This document shows, piece by piece, positions 1 to 8,314 of a DNA stretch of 64,000 nt. A model generated the notes under the pieces. It had not been told where the DNA came from. It saw only the letters and a list, made by a program, of their open reading frames with translations, and searched no databases. The stretch's first letter is position 1. Each line of letters begins with the position of its first letter. Location of the stretch: positions 720,316-784,315 of the forward strand of contig NZ_JODC01000005.1 in the NCBI RefSeq assembly GCF_000720765.1, written 5' to 3'. The stretch comes from Streptomyces sp. NRRL S-646 (lineage in GTDB: Bacteria > Actinomycetota > Actinomycetes > Streptomycetales > Streptomycetaceae). Position numbers and translations under genes: made by a program.

Positions 1-204
1 GATCTCGGGGATGCCCGTAGCGCCGCGTTCGATGTCCGCGCTGACGGTGAGGACGACACGCTGGCCGTCCTCGTTTCTGGGGTCGTGATCGGTGACGAGG
101 TCGCCCAGCACGCGGAAGACGGCATCGACGACCTCCTCCACGTCCGTCAGTTCGATCGGCTCCCCGTAGTCGCCCCGTTCGGTCTCCCGCGTCCGTTCGT
201 CCAT
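1..204 (-). CDS. Hypothetical protein, 5' part only (runs off window start)
   Basis: An open frame reads leftward from an ATG at 204 to the window edge, giving 68 residues that begin MDERTRETERGDYGEPIELT. The piece is acidic and has no recognisable domain. The only hint of content is a stretch like DAVFRVLGDLVTDHDP, which could be helical. The frame is uninterrupted and has strong G/C third-position bias, so I treat it as a real gene whose 3' part lies outside the window. Function unknown. Confidence 0.55.
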   Translation of the reverse strand, partial: MDERTRETERGDYGEPIELTDVEEVVDAVFRVLGDLVTDHDPRNEDGQRVVLTVSADIERGATGIPEI

Positions 205-304
205 GCGTCCCCCTCGTCGACAGACAGCCGATCAGGATAGCGAGCAAGCGCTGAGCGTACGGAAGCATTGCGGACAGGGAGACTGACATCTAACATTTCA
301 GGTC

Positions 305-952
305 GTGGAGGCCATACGACCCGTCCAGCGCACCCTCCTCAGGGACCGCGCCTACGCATCCATCCGGGACGCCATCGTGGCCGGGGAGCTCGAACCCGGC
401 GCCGTGGTGCGGGACGCCGAGCTCGCCGAGCGGCTCGGGTTGTCCCGGGCACCGGTGCGGCAGGCCTTCTCCCGGCTGGTCGACGAGGGGCTGCTGGAGA
501 GTAAGCCGCAGAGCTACACGCGGGTCACCCCGCTCGTCACGGCAGAGGTGCGGGACGCCGCCGCCGTGGTCGGCGCCATGCACGAGCTGGCCACGCGGGT
601 CGCCGTGCCCCGGCTGTTCGCCGCGGACGTCCAGGCGATGCGCGCGGCCAACGAGCGGTTCGCCGCGGCCGTCGGTTCGGGCGACGTCGACGGTGCCCTG
701 CGCGCCGACGACGAACTCCACGACGTGCTGGTCCGGGTCGCCGGGAACCAGGCGGCCGCCGCCACCATCGCCCGCTACACCCCCCTCATCCGCCGACTGG
801 AGCGCCGCCGCTTCGGGGAGAGCACCTGCCGATCGGCCGGCCTGCACGAGCAGCTGATCGACGCCTGCGCGCACGGCCACGTGGCGGAGGCGGTCCGCGT
901 CACCGCGGAGATCTGGCGCACCCTCGCCGACGACCTCGCCGACGGCGACTGA
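305..952 (+). CDS. GntR-family transcriptional regulator (FCD-type)
   Basis: A 215-residue regulator with an N-terminal winged helix-turn-helix (about residues 10-70; [20 protein letters not shown] then [12 protein letters not shown], the typical GntR recognition helix) followed by an all-helical FCD-like ligand domain. It starts at a GTG and ends 20 bp before the ACC deaminase gene on the same strand, so the two are probably co-transcribed and the regulator probably controls that gene in response to its substrate or product. The control role is inferred from position only. Confidence 0.85.
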   Translation: MEAIRPVQRTLLRDRAYASIRDAIVAGELEPGAVVRDAELAERLGLSRAPVRQAFSRLVDEGLLESKPQSYTRVTPLVTAEVRDAAAVVGAMHELATRVAVPRLFAADVQAMRAANERFAAAVGSGDVDGALRADDELHDVLVRVAGNQAAAATIARYTPLIRRLERRRFGESTCRSAGLHEQLIDACAHGHVAEAVRVTAEIWRTLADDLADGD

Positions 953-972
953 TCCCGACCCCGGGAGGACCC

Positions 973-1989
973 ATGTCCCTTTCCTCGTACGAGCGTTACC
1001 CGCTCCTCTTCGGCCCTTCGCCGGTACACCCGCTGGAGCGCCTGACCGCCCATCTGGGCGGTGCCTCCCTGTGGGCCAAGCGCGAGGACTGCAACTCCGG
1101 TGTCGCCTACGGCGGCAACAAGACCCGCAAGCTGGAGTACCTGGTCGCCGACGCGCTCGCCCAGGGCTGCGACACCCTCGTGTCCATCGGCGGAGTCCAG
1201 TCCAACCACACCCGCCAGGTCGCCGCCTGCGCCGCCCGCGCCGGGCTCAAGTGCGTGCTGATCCAGGAGAGCTGGGTGGAGTGGCCGGACTCCGTGTACG
1301 ACAAGGTCGGCAACATCCTGATCAGCCGGCTCGCGGGAGCGGACGTACGGCTGGTGCGGGCCGACTTCGGCATCGGGTTCAAGGAGAGCTGGGAGCAGGC
1401 GCTCAGGGAGGTCGAGGAGTCGGGCGGAAAGCCGTACGCCATTCCGGCCGGGGCGTCCGACCACCCGCTCGGCGGCCTCGGCTTCGCCGGATGGGCGTAC
1501 GAAGTCGCAGAGCAGGAGCGGGAGTTGGGGGTCTTCTTCGACACGGTGGTCGTGTGTTCCGTCACCGGCTCGACGCAGGCCGGCATGATCGCCGGGTTCG
1601 CCGCCCTGGAGGAGGCGGGCGGACGGCCGCGCCGCGTGCTCGGCATCGACGCCTCGGCCAAGCCCGCCGCCACCCGGGAGCAGATCGCCAGGATTGCCCG
1701 CAACACCGCTCAACTCATCGGGCTCAAGCGCGAGTTGACCGAAGCGGACGTCGAGCTGGACGAGCGGTACCACGCGGGGATCTACGGCATCCCCGACGAG
1801 ACCACCCTGGCCGCGATGCGCCTCGCGGCCCGTACCGAGGGGATGGTCACCGACCCCGTGTACGAGGGGAAGTCGATGGCCGGGATGGTGGACCTGGTCG
1901 AGCGCGGGGAGATCGGCCGGGAGTCGACGGTGCTGTATGCCCATCTGGGCGGGCAGCCTGCTCTCAATGCGTACAGCGCGCTGTTCTAG
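973..1989 (+). CDS. acdS: 1-aminocyclopropane-1-carboxylate (ACC) deaminase
   Basis: This 338-residue PLP enzyme of the tryptophan-synthase-beta fold should cleave ACC, the plant ethylene precursor, to 2-oxobutyrate and ammonia. The PLP lysine is K50 in [10 protein letters not shown] and the substrate serine is S77 in VQSNHTRQ. Tyr297-Glu298 (PVYEGKSM) and Leu325 (AHLGG) match the Tyr/Glu/Leu that distinguish true ACC deaminase from D-cysteine desulfhydrase. Length equals that of the Pseudomonas enzyme. A ribosome site (GGGAGGA) lies just upstream of the ATG. The gene follows a GntR regulator and overlaps the convergent exporter gene by 4 bp. Confidence 0.93.
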   Translation: MSLSSYERYPLLFGPSPVHPLERLTAHLGGASLWAKREDCNSGVAYGGNKTRKLEYLVADALAQGCDTLVSIGGVQSNHTRQVAACAARAGLKCVLIQESWVEWPDSVYDKVGNILISRLAGADVRLVRADFGIGFKESWEQALREVEESGGKPYAIPAGASDHPLGGLGFAGWAYEVAEQERELGVFFDTVVVCSVTGSTQAGMIAGFAALEEAGGRPRRVLGIDASAKPAATREQIARIARNTAQLIGLKRELTEADVELDERYHAGIYGIPDETTLAAMRLAARTEGMVTDPVYEGKSMAGMVDLVERGEIGRESTVLYAHLGGQPALNAYSALF

Positions 1990-3434
1990 GCAGCTTCAGG
2001 CCGGGTGGCTCCCCGCTTCTGTCCGTTGATCACGAACGCCGACACCAGCAGGGCGGTGAGCGCGATCAGCGCGCCGACGCCGAACGCGCGCGCCGCCCCC
2101 TCGGTGAGGATCTCGGCCGGGGTGCCGGAGGCGTGCCGGGTCGCCGTGCCGAACACTGTGACCAGGACGGACAGTCCGAGGGTGCCGCCCAGCCACTGCA
2201 GGGTCTGCAGGAGCCCGGAGGCGGCGCCCGCCTCGCGAGGTTCGATACGGGCGAGGATCGTCGCGTTGAGCGGCATGAAGCTCAGGCCGACGCCGATGCC
2301 CATCAGCAGTAGTGGGCCGAGCAGACCGGTCGGGTAGCCTTCGCCGGGTTCGAGCCGCCACAGCCAGGCGGCCGCGGCCACGAGCAGGCCCATGCCGGTG
2401 AGCAGGACCGGCTTGACGCCGAACCGGGCCAGCAGCCGCGGCACGAAGCGGACGGTGGTGAACATCGCCAGGGTCATCGGCAGGAAGGCGAATCCTGCGC
2501 GCAACGGGCTGTATTCCAGGACCTGTTGGCTGATCAGGGTGAGGAAGTAGAACGCGCCGAACATCCCGGCCGGCAGCAACAGCACGCCTGCGTAGCCGCC
2601 CGCACGGTTGCGGTCCGAGAAGAGCCGCAGCGGCATGATCGGCTGGACGGCGCGGGACTCGACGATCGTGAAGGCGGCGAGCAGGGCGGCGGCCGTACTG
2701 AAGCCGAGCAGCGCCTGGGTGTCGCTCCAGCCCGCCTCGGAGACCCGAATGAAGGCGTACACGAGTGAGGTCATGCCCGCGGTGCCGGTCAGTGCGCCGG
2801 CCGCGTCGAACCGGCCTGCGTGGCGCGGGGTTTCGCTGACGAAGCGGGGCAGGGCGAGGGCCACTCCGAGCCCTATCGGGACGTTGATCAGCAGGGCCCA
2901 GCGCCAGGACGCCCAGGAGGTGAGCATGCCGCCCAGGACCAGGCCGATGGAGGCGCCGATGCCCGCCATGGAGGAGTAGATGCCGAGGGCGTGGTGCCGG
3001 CGCGGGCCCTCCGGGAAGTTGGTGGTGATCAGGGCGAGGGTGCTGGGGGCGGTGAGCGCGGCGCCCGCGCCCTGCAGCGCGCGGGCCGCGAGCAGCCAGG
3101 CGCTGTCGGTGGCGAGCCCGCCGAGCAGGGAGGAGCCGGCGAAGAACAGGACGCCGGTGGCGAGCGTGCGGCGGCGGCCGACGATGTCCCCGACGCGGCC
3201 GCCGAGCAGCAGCAGGCCGCCGAAGGCGAGCGTGTAGGCATTGAGGACCCAGGACAGGCCGGTGCGGCTGTAGTCGAGGTCCTGCTGGATGTCGGGCAGG
3301 GCGACGTTGACGACGGTGGAATCGACGCCGACCATCAGGTAGGCGGTGACGATGACGAAGAGGACGGTGCGGAGCCTGGCGGGGTGCTGTGGTGAGGCGA
3401 GCGGGGTTTCGGTGGTGCTGGACGGGCCGGCCAT
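1986..3434 (-). CDS. MFS drug exporter, DHA2 (EmrB/QacA-like) family
   Basis: A 482-residue membrane protein with about 14 hydrophobic segments and the DHA2 signatures: [14 protein letters not shown] in the first helix, then [11 protein letters not shown] after the second and third helices (motif A region). It probably exports toxic small molecules by proton antiport. The ATG at 3434 has a GGGAGAA ribosome site. It is divergent from a TetR regulator across a 162-bp spacer with a strong inverted repeat, the classic regulated-exporter layout. Substrate unknown. Confidence 0.9.
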   Translation of the reverse strand: MAGPSSTTETPLASPQHPARLRTVLFVIVTAYLMVGVDSTVVNVALPDIQQDLDYSRTGLSWVLNAYTLAFGGLLLLGGRVGDIVGRRRTLATGVLFFAGSSLLGGLATDSAWLLAARALQGAGAALTAPSTLALITTNFPEGPRRHHALGIYSSMAGIGASIGLVLGGMLTSWASWRWALLINVPIGLGVALALPRFVSETPRHAGRFDAAGALTGTAGMTSLVYAFIRVSEAGWSDTQALLGFSTAAALLAAFTIVESRAVQPIMPLRLFSDRNRAGGYAGVLLLPAGMFGAFYFLTLISQQVLEYSPLRAGFAFLPMTLAMFTTVRFVPRLLARFGVKPVLLTGMGLLVAAAAWLWRLEPGEGYPTGLLGPLLLMGIGVGLSFMPLNATILARIEPREAGAASGLLQTLQWLGGTLGLSVLVTVFGTATRHASGTPAEILTEGAARAFGVGALIALTALLVSAFVINGQKRGATRPEAA

Positions 3435-3527
3435 GGAGTTCTCCCGTTCGATGTCCCCCGGGTGGGATGTGCGCGGGCAGCACTGAGCAACGGAATGTGG
3501 GCAGGCAAGGGTGGCCCGCAGAGATAA

Positions 3528-3578
3528 CCGGGGACTGTCTCCGTTTAACTCTCGCTAAAATACGGAGAGAGTCCCCGG
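3528..3578. promoter_or_regulatory. Probable TetR operator: 16-bp arms, one mismatch
   Basis: Between the divergent exporter and TetR genes, CCGGGGACTGTCTCCG (3528-3543) is matched by the inverted CGGAGAGAGTCCCCGG (3563-3578) with a single mismatch and a 19-bp A/T-richer spacer. The second arm ends 18 bp before the TetR ATG. Its size, symmetry and place point to binding by the neighbouring TetR protein, with repression of both genes. Confidence 0.8.
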
Positions 3579-3596
3579 TTCGCAAGGAGTATCTGA

Positions 3597-4175
3597 ATGG
3601 CGCAGGTCAAGCCCATGCGAGCGGACGCTCGTCGCAACTACGAACAGCTGCTGAAGGTCGCGGCGGAAGCCTTCGCCGAGCATGGGGAGAACGCGTCGCT
3701 CGACGACATCGCCAAGCGGGCGGGGGTTGGGTCGGGCACGCTGTACCGGCATTTCCCGACGCGTCAGGCGCTGCTCGAGGCGGTGTACGTCGATGCCATC
3801 GAGGCGATCGCGGCACGCGCCGACGACTTCGCGCGGGAACTGCCGCCGGGCGAGGCGCTGGTGGAGTGGCTGAACGAACTCAGCGCCGGGATGATCCAGG
3901 TCAGGGGGCTCAAGTCCCTGCTCGGCTCGGCCGTCACGGACGGCAGCAATGCCGTGGTCACGGCCTGCGGCAACTCGGTGAAGGGGGCGGCGGAACGGCT
4001 GGTCGGGGCGGCGAAGCGGGAGGGGGCCCTGCGTGAGGACGTCGAGCCGATCGAGATCCTGCGGCTGGCGCACGGTGTGGCCACGGCGTCCGAGCTGGCG
4101 AACGGCGAGGGCACACACATCCGCCGCTACCTGTCGCTGCTGACGGACGGTCTGCGTCCCGCACCCGGGGCGTGA
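3597..4175 (+). CDS. TetR-family transcriptional repressor
   Basis: A 192-residue protein with a typical TetR N-terminus (residues 7-55: ADARRNYEQLLKVAAEAFAE, then DDIAKRAGVGSGTLYRHFPT, the helix-turn-helix) and a helical ligand domain of the usual length. The start is set by AAGGAG 7 nt before the ATG. It is divergent from the DHA2 exporter and probably represses both genes through the inverted repeat between them, releasing when an exporter substrate binds. Ligand unknown. Confidence 0.9.
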   Translation: MAQVKPMRADARRNYEQLLKVAAEAFAEHGENASLDDIAKRAGVGSGTLYRHFPTRQALLEAVYVDAIEAIAARADDFARELPPGEALVEWLNELSAGMIQVRGLKSLLGSAVTDGSNAVVTACGNSVKGAAERLVGAAKREGALREDVEPIEILRLAHGVATASELANGEGTHIRRYLSLLTDGLRPAPGA

Positions 4176-4180
4176 ACGCC

Positions 4181-4205
4181 GGGCGCCCCCTGGCCGGGGG
4201 CGCCC
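4181..4205. terminator. Bidirectional terminator hairpin
   Basis: A perfect 10-bp GC stem (GGGCGCCCCC, loop TGGCC, GGGGGCGCCC) lies between the convergent TetR and TerD genes. There is no U tract, as is usual in Streptomyces. Confidence 0.75.
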
Positions 4206-4224
4206 ATGGTCGTCGTACGGCGAA

Positions 4225-5451
4225 CTACAGCGCTTGCGCTGCCGGCTTCACCATGTTCCGTACCGTGCGGGCCTTCACGAACTCGCCCATTGCTGTCATC
4301 TCCCACTCGCCGGAGAACTGGCGGATCAGCTTCGCCATCATCACGCCCGTCTGGGGTTCGGCGTTGGTCAGGTCGAAGCGGACGAGTTCCTCGCCGGTGG
4401 CCGCGTCCAGAAGGCGGCAGTAGGCCTTGGCGACCTCGGTGAACTTCTGGCCGGAGAAGGAGTTGACCGTGAAGACCAGGCCGGTGGCGTCCTGCGGGAT
4501 GCGGCCGAGGTCGACCACGATGACCTCGTCGTCGCCTCCGCCCTCGCCCGTGAGGTTGTCACCGGAGTGCTTGATCGCGCCGCCCAGGATGGACAGCTTG
4601 CCGAAGTAGCAGCTGTCGATGTGGTTGCGCTGCGGGCCGTACGCGATGACCGACGCGTCCAGGTCGATGTCCTTGCCGCCGTAGGCGGGCTCCCAGCCGA
4701 GACCCATCTTGACCTGGGAGAGCAGCGGGCGGCCGCCCTTGACGAGGGAGACGGTCTGGTTCTTCTGGAGGCTGACCCGGCCCTTGTCGAGGTTGATCTT
4801 TCCGGTGCCCGGCGCGGGCGGGCCCGCCGCGGGGGCGGGCGTGGCCGGGGGAGGCGGCGGGGTGGTGGACAGGGACGGGGCCGGCGGGGCCACCGGGGGC
4901 TGCATCGTGGGCGTCGGCGGAGCGACCGGCTGGGAAGGGGCGGCGGCCGGCTCCTCCACCGTGACGCCGAAGTCGGTGGCGATGCCCGCCAGGCCGTTGG
5001 CGTAGCCCTGGCCGACCGCGCGGGCCTTCCACTGGCCGTTGCGCAGATAGATCTCGACGACCACCAGTGCCGTCTCGGTGCCGAGCTGCGGAGGTGTGAA
5101 CGTGGCCAGGACGGAGTTGTCGTCCGCGCCTCGGATCGTGGCCGTCGGTTCGATGCCCTGGAAGGTCTGGCCCTGGGCGTCCGGGCTGGCGGTGACCACG
5201 ATCTTCTCGATGCCCGGCGGGACGGCGGCGGTGTCGACGACGATCGCGTCGGGCGCCGTGCCCCCGCCCGACCGGTATGTCACGCCCGGGCCGACCGGCT
5301 GGTTGTAGAAGATGAAGTCGTCGTCGGAGCGCACCTTGCCGTCGCCGGTGAGCAGCAGGCCCGATACGTCGAGCCGCACCGGGGCGGCGACGTCCACCGT
5401 CACGCGGGCGGTGGAGAGAGGGATGTTCGAGCCGGGGGTCATAGCTGTCAT
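4225..5451 (-). CDS. TerD-family protein with two TerD domains and a proline linker
   Basis: A 408-residue cytosolic protein with a TerD-like domain at about residues 20-165 and a second at about 215-400, joined by a Pro/Ala-rich linker (about 168-212). Both halves keep acidic loops of the Ca-binding TerD type: RSDDDFIFYNQP in the first; KDIDLDASVIAYG and GEGGGDDEVIVVDL in the second. TerD proteins belong to tellurite and general stress systems, and in Streptomyces also act in development; the exact role here is unknown. The ATG at 5451 has no clear ribosome site and an in-frame ATG at 5442 is an alternative. It is a single gene convergent with TetR. Confidence 0.85.
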   Translation of the reverse strand: MTAMTPGSNIPLSTARVTVDVAAPVRLDVSGLLLTGDGKVRSDDDFIFYNQPVGPGVTYRSGGGTAPDAIVVDTAAVPPGIEKIVVTASPDAQGQTFQGIEPTATIRGADDNSVLATFTPPQLGTETALVVVEIYLRNGQWKARAVGQGYANGLAGIATDFGVTVEEPAAAPSQPVAPPTPTMQPPVAPPAPSLSTTPPPPPATPAPAAGPPAPGTGKINLDKGRVSLQKNQTVSLVKGGRPLLSQVKMGLGWEPAYGGKDIDLDASVIAYGPQRNHIDSCYFGKLSILGGAIKHSGDNLTGEGGGDDEVIVVDLGRIPQDATGLVFTVNSFSGQKFTEVAKAYCRLLDAATGEELVRFDLTNAEPQTGVMMAKLIRQFSGEWEMTAMGEFVKARTVRNMVKPAAQAL

Positions 5452-5475
5452 GCCGGGTGAACGAGCGGGGGCGCT

Positions 5476-6534
5476 TTACCGTTCCCTTACCCTCCGCCCA
5501 ATTGGCCGACCTTTTGTCTCGCCCCCGCCGCCCCTTCCCATTCCCGTCCCTGGGGGCTGCGCCCCCAGACCCCGCTTTTCGGCCTGAACGGCCTCGTCCT
5601 CAAACGCCGGACGGGCTGGAATCCGGTCGCTGATGAAGATCTCGGGATCCAGGACCCCGTTCGCGAACAGCTCCGCCGCTCGTTCGAAGCTGTGGAGGAC
5701 GGCCATGGAGCCGGTGATTGTCAGCTCGTGGTTGTAGATCCGATACGGATCGATCGTCACCCGCGTCGCATAGTCCGCCACCCCGAACTGCAGGAACGTC
5801 CCCGCCTTCGCCACCCGCCCCAGCCCGTCCTGGATCGCGGCCGCGTTGCCGGTGGCGTCGACCACGACGTCCCACCCCTGCGGCCGCTCCAGCTCGTCCG
5901 CGTTCGAAGCCGACCCCGAAACCCCCAGCCGCACCGCCGTCTCCAGCCGCGCCGGGTTCAGGTCCACCACGTCCACGCTCGCCGCCCCGGTGCGCTTGGC
6001 GAGCTCCAGCATCATCAGGCCCATCGTCCCCGAGCCGTAGATCAGGACGTGTGCGCCCAGGCGTGACTGCAGTACGTCGTAGCCGCGGACGGCACAGGAA
6101 AGAGGCTCCACCAGGGCCGCGTCCTCGGTGCGCACGTGCTCGGGCAGTTTCACGCAGTTCGCCACCGGCGCCACCGCGAACTGCGCCGCGCCTCCGGCCG
6201 TCGTGACGCCGATCGCCGCCCAGCGTTCGCAGAGGTTGTTGTGGCCGGTACGGCAGTAGCGGCACTCGTAGCAGTAGAGGGACGGGTCGACCGCCACCCG
6301 GTCGCCGACCGCGACCTCCGTGACCTGGGTGCCCACCCCGACGACCCGGCCCGCGAACTCGTGGCCGGGCACGATCGGCAGCTTGGGTGCGAATTCGCCC
6401 TGGAGGATGTGCAGGTCCGTGCCGCACAGGCCGCAGGCGGCGACCTCGACGACGACCTCGCGCGGCCCTGGCGTCGGGTCGGGGACCTCGGTGACGACGG
6501 CGCGGCCCACGGACTCGATGACGGCGGCCTTCAT
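5476..6534 (-). CDS. Zinc-dependent alcohol/polyol dehydrogenase with replaced C-terminus
   Basis: A medium-chain dehydrogenase of 352 residues, last gene of the sugar operon and starting in a 4-bp ATGA overlap with the upstream permease. It shows the catalytic-zinc motif (CGLCGTDLH, then GHEFAGRV), four structural-zinc cysteines (CYECRYCRTGHNNLC) and an NAD loop (IYGSGTMGLMM). It probably oxidises the imported sugar or polyol. After ISDRIP the family normally continues with about 25 residues ending in a GRKIQV-like sequence. Here the frame runs instead into interspersed repeat B and reads 50-60 unrelated Gly/Arg-rich residues. The enzyme may be impaired. Confidence 0.85.
   Translation of the reverse strand: MKAAVIESVGRAVVTEVPDPTPGPREVVVEVAACGLCGTDLHILQGEFAPKLPIVPGHEFAGRVVGVGTQVTEVAVGDRVAVDPSLYCYECRYCRTGHNNLCERWAAIGVTTAGGAAQFAVAPVANCVKLPEHVRTEDAALVEPLSCAVRGYDVLQSRLGAHVLIYGSGTMGLMMLELAKRTGAASVDVVDLNPARLETAVRLGVSGSASNADELERPQGWDVVVDATGNAAAIQDGLGRVAKAGTFLQFGVADYATRVTIDPYRIYNHELTITGSMAVLHSFERAAELFANGVLDPEIFISDRIPARPAFEDEAVQAEKRGLGAQPPGTGMGRGGGGETKGRPIGRRVRER
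5521..5622. repeat. Interspersed repeat, type B (copy 1)
   Basis: Read on the minus strand this begins CAGCCCGTCCGGCGTTTGAG and ends near AGGGGCGGCGGGGGCGA, with an internal GC hairpin (GGGGGC...GCCCCC). The same ends occur at 58738-58822. It overlaps and supplies the 3' end of the dehydrogenase gene 5476-6534. I recall very similar sequences as common intergenic elements in Streptomyces. Confidence 0.75.
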
Positions 6535-7379
6535 TTGACGGCTCCCAGTGACAGGCCCTGGACCAGCTTGTCCTGGGCGGCGAACCCCGCGGCGAGCACC
6601 GGCAGGGAGATGACGAGCGACGCGGCGCACACCTTCGCCAGGAACAGGCCCTGGCTGGTGATGAAGCCGGTCAGGAAGACGGGTGCCGTCTCGGCCACCA
6701 CGCCGGTCAGGACTCGGGCGAAGAGAAGTTCGTTCCAGCTGAAGATGAAGCAGATCAGGGCTGTTGCGGCGATGCCGGGCAGGGCGATGGGGGCCACCAC
6801 GCGCGCGAGGATCGTCGGCAGCTTGGCGCCGTCGATCTGCGCCGCCTCGATCACCGCCACCGGCACCTCGGCGAGGAAGGACTGCATCATCCACACCGCG
6901 ATCGGCAGGTTCATGGAGGTGTAGAGGACGACCAGCAGCCAGATGTTGTCGAGCATGCCGGTGTTCTTGGCGAACAGGTAGATCGGGAGCAGGCCCGCCA
7001 CGATCGGCAGCATCTTCGTGGACAGGAAGAAGAACAGGACGTCCGTCCACTTCTTCACCGGGCGGATGGAGAGGGCGTATGCCGCCGGGAGGGCCAGCAG
7101 CAGGACCAGGACCGTCGAACCCAGCGACGCCACCGCGGAGTTGACCAGCGCGGGCCAGGGGCTCGCGCCGCCGCCCGTGCCGAAGAACTCGCGGTAGCCG
7201 TCGAGGGTGAGGGCGGCGCCGAAGGAGGGCGGGTTGGTCGCCGCGTCCGACTCCGAGTGGAAGGACGTCAGCGCCATCCAGGCGATGGGCAGGAAGAAGA
7301 CGACGCCGAGCAGCCAGGCCACCAGGCCGAGTCCGACTCCCTTGCGGCGGGGGCTCGTTCGTACGGCGACCGTGCTCAT
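6531..7379 (-). CDS. Sugar ABC transporter permease, MalG/SmoG-like
   Basis: A 282-residue inner-membrane permease with about six transmembrane segments and the EAA loop (VIEAAQIDGAKLPTILARVV) that contacts the ATPase. The ATG at 7379 overlaps the stop of the preceding permease (ATGA) and its own stop overlaps the dehydrogenase start, so the genes are translationally coupled. No ATPase is encoded in the operon; in Streptomyces such importers usually share MsiK. Confidence 0.92.
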   Translation of the reverse strand: MSTVAVRTSPRRKGVGLGLVAWLLGVVFFLPIAWMALTSFHSESDAATNPPSFGAALTLDGYREFFGTGGGASPWPALVNSAVASLGSTVLVLLLALPAAYALSIRPVKKWTDVLFFFLSTKMLPIVAGLLPIYLFAKNTGMLDNIWLLVVLYTSMNLPIAVWMMQSFLAEVPVAVIEAAQIDGAKLPTILARVVAPIALPGIAATALICFIFSWNELLFARVLTGVVAETAPVFLTGFITSQGLFLAKVCAASLVISLPVLAAGFAAQDKLVQGLSLGAVK

Positions 7380-8314
7380 GCGCGGGACACCTCCTCGCGG
7401 AACAGGGACGACACCACGCGCAGGGCGAAGGTCGCGATGATGATCGAGCCGATGACCACCAGGACGCCCGCGGCCGAGGCGAGGCCGTTCTCGTGGGCCT
7501 GGTAGAAGCTCTGGTAGACGGTGTACGGGAGGTTGGCGGTGCCCAGGCCGCCGGAGGTGATGGTGAAGACGGCGTCGAAGTTCTGGACGATGTAGATCGA
7601 GCCGAGCAGGGCGCCCAGCTCCAGATACCTGCGCAGGTGCGGGAGCGTCAGGTGGCGGAAGATCTGCCAGTCGTTCGCGCCGTCCACGCGTGCGGCTTCG
7701 AGCTGTTGGCTGTCGCGGCTCTGCAGGCCCGCCAGCAGGATCAGCATCATGAACGGCGTCCACTGCCAGATCAGGGAGGCCTCGACCGCGAGCAGCGGGG
7801 TGTTCGAGATCCAGTCCGGCTGCGGGCCGCCCACGTAGTGCAACAGGCCGTTGAGCAGGCCGTATTCGGGGTTGTAGAGGACGTGCTTCCACAGCAGGGC
7901 CGCTGCTACCGGGACCACCAGGAAGGGCGCGATCAGCAGAGTGCGGACCACTCCTCGGCCCCGGAACCTCCGGTCGAGGAGCAGCGCGAGCACCAGGCCC
8001 AGGACCAGGCTGACCAGGACCACCGTCACCGTCAGCAGGATCGTCGTCCACACCGAGTGGCGCAGGTCGGCGTCGGTCAGCACCTCCTGGTAGTTGTCGA
8101 AGCCGGTGAAGTGGCGGGCCTTGGGGTAGAGGGCGTTCCAGTCGAAGAACGAGATCACCAGGGTGGCCACGAACGGCAGCTGGGTCACCACGATCATGAA
8201 GACCAGGGCGGGCAGCAGCGGGGCCCGCGTGGACCAGGCGCGCAGCCGGGCGGAGGGCCGGCGTGTCATGCGTACGGGAGTTGCGGTGATGGGGGCGGTT
8301 GTCGTGGCGCTCAT
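7376..8314 (-). CDS. Sugar ABC transporter permease, MalF/SmoF-like
   Basis: A 312-residue permease with about six membrane segments, an N-terminal cytosolic tail and the EAA loop (LEAARVDGANDWQIFRHLTL). The start at 8314 overlaps the binding-protein stop by 4 bp, which excludes the longer upstream open frame. It pairs with the MalG-like permease just downstream. The family resemblance is to sorbitol/mannitol importers. Confidence 0.92.
   Translation of the reverse strand: MSATTTAPITATPVRMTRRPSARLRAWSTRAPLLPALVFMIVVTQLPFVATLVISFFDWNALYPKARHFTGFDNYQEVLTDADLRHSVWTTILLTVTVVLVSLVLGLVLALLLDRRFRGRGVVRTLLIAPFLVVPVAAALLWKHVLYNPEYGLLNGLLHYVGGPQPDWISNTPLLAVEASLIWQWTPFMMLILLAGLQSRDSQQLEAARVDGANDWQIFRHLTLPHLRRYLELGALLGSIYIVQNFDAVFTITSGGLGTANLPYTVYQSFYQAHENGLASAAGVLVVIGSIIIATFALRVVSSLFREEVSRA

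Noticed and set aside
4231..4250. AGCGCTTGCGCT inverted repeat as an operator
   Set aside because: It lies in the last codons of the TerD gene (AQAL) and not in a promoter position.
4234..5460. Plus-strand 408-residue frame opposite TerD
   Set aside because: Gly/Arg/Asp-rich mirror of the TerD gene with no ribosome site or domain.
6534..7050. N-terminal extension of the dehydrogenase frame up to 7050
   Set aside because: The extra part is the shadow of the permease gene in another frame; the ATGA overlap at 6531-6534 and the MKAAVIE start fix the true start.
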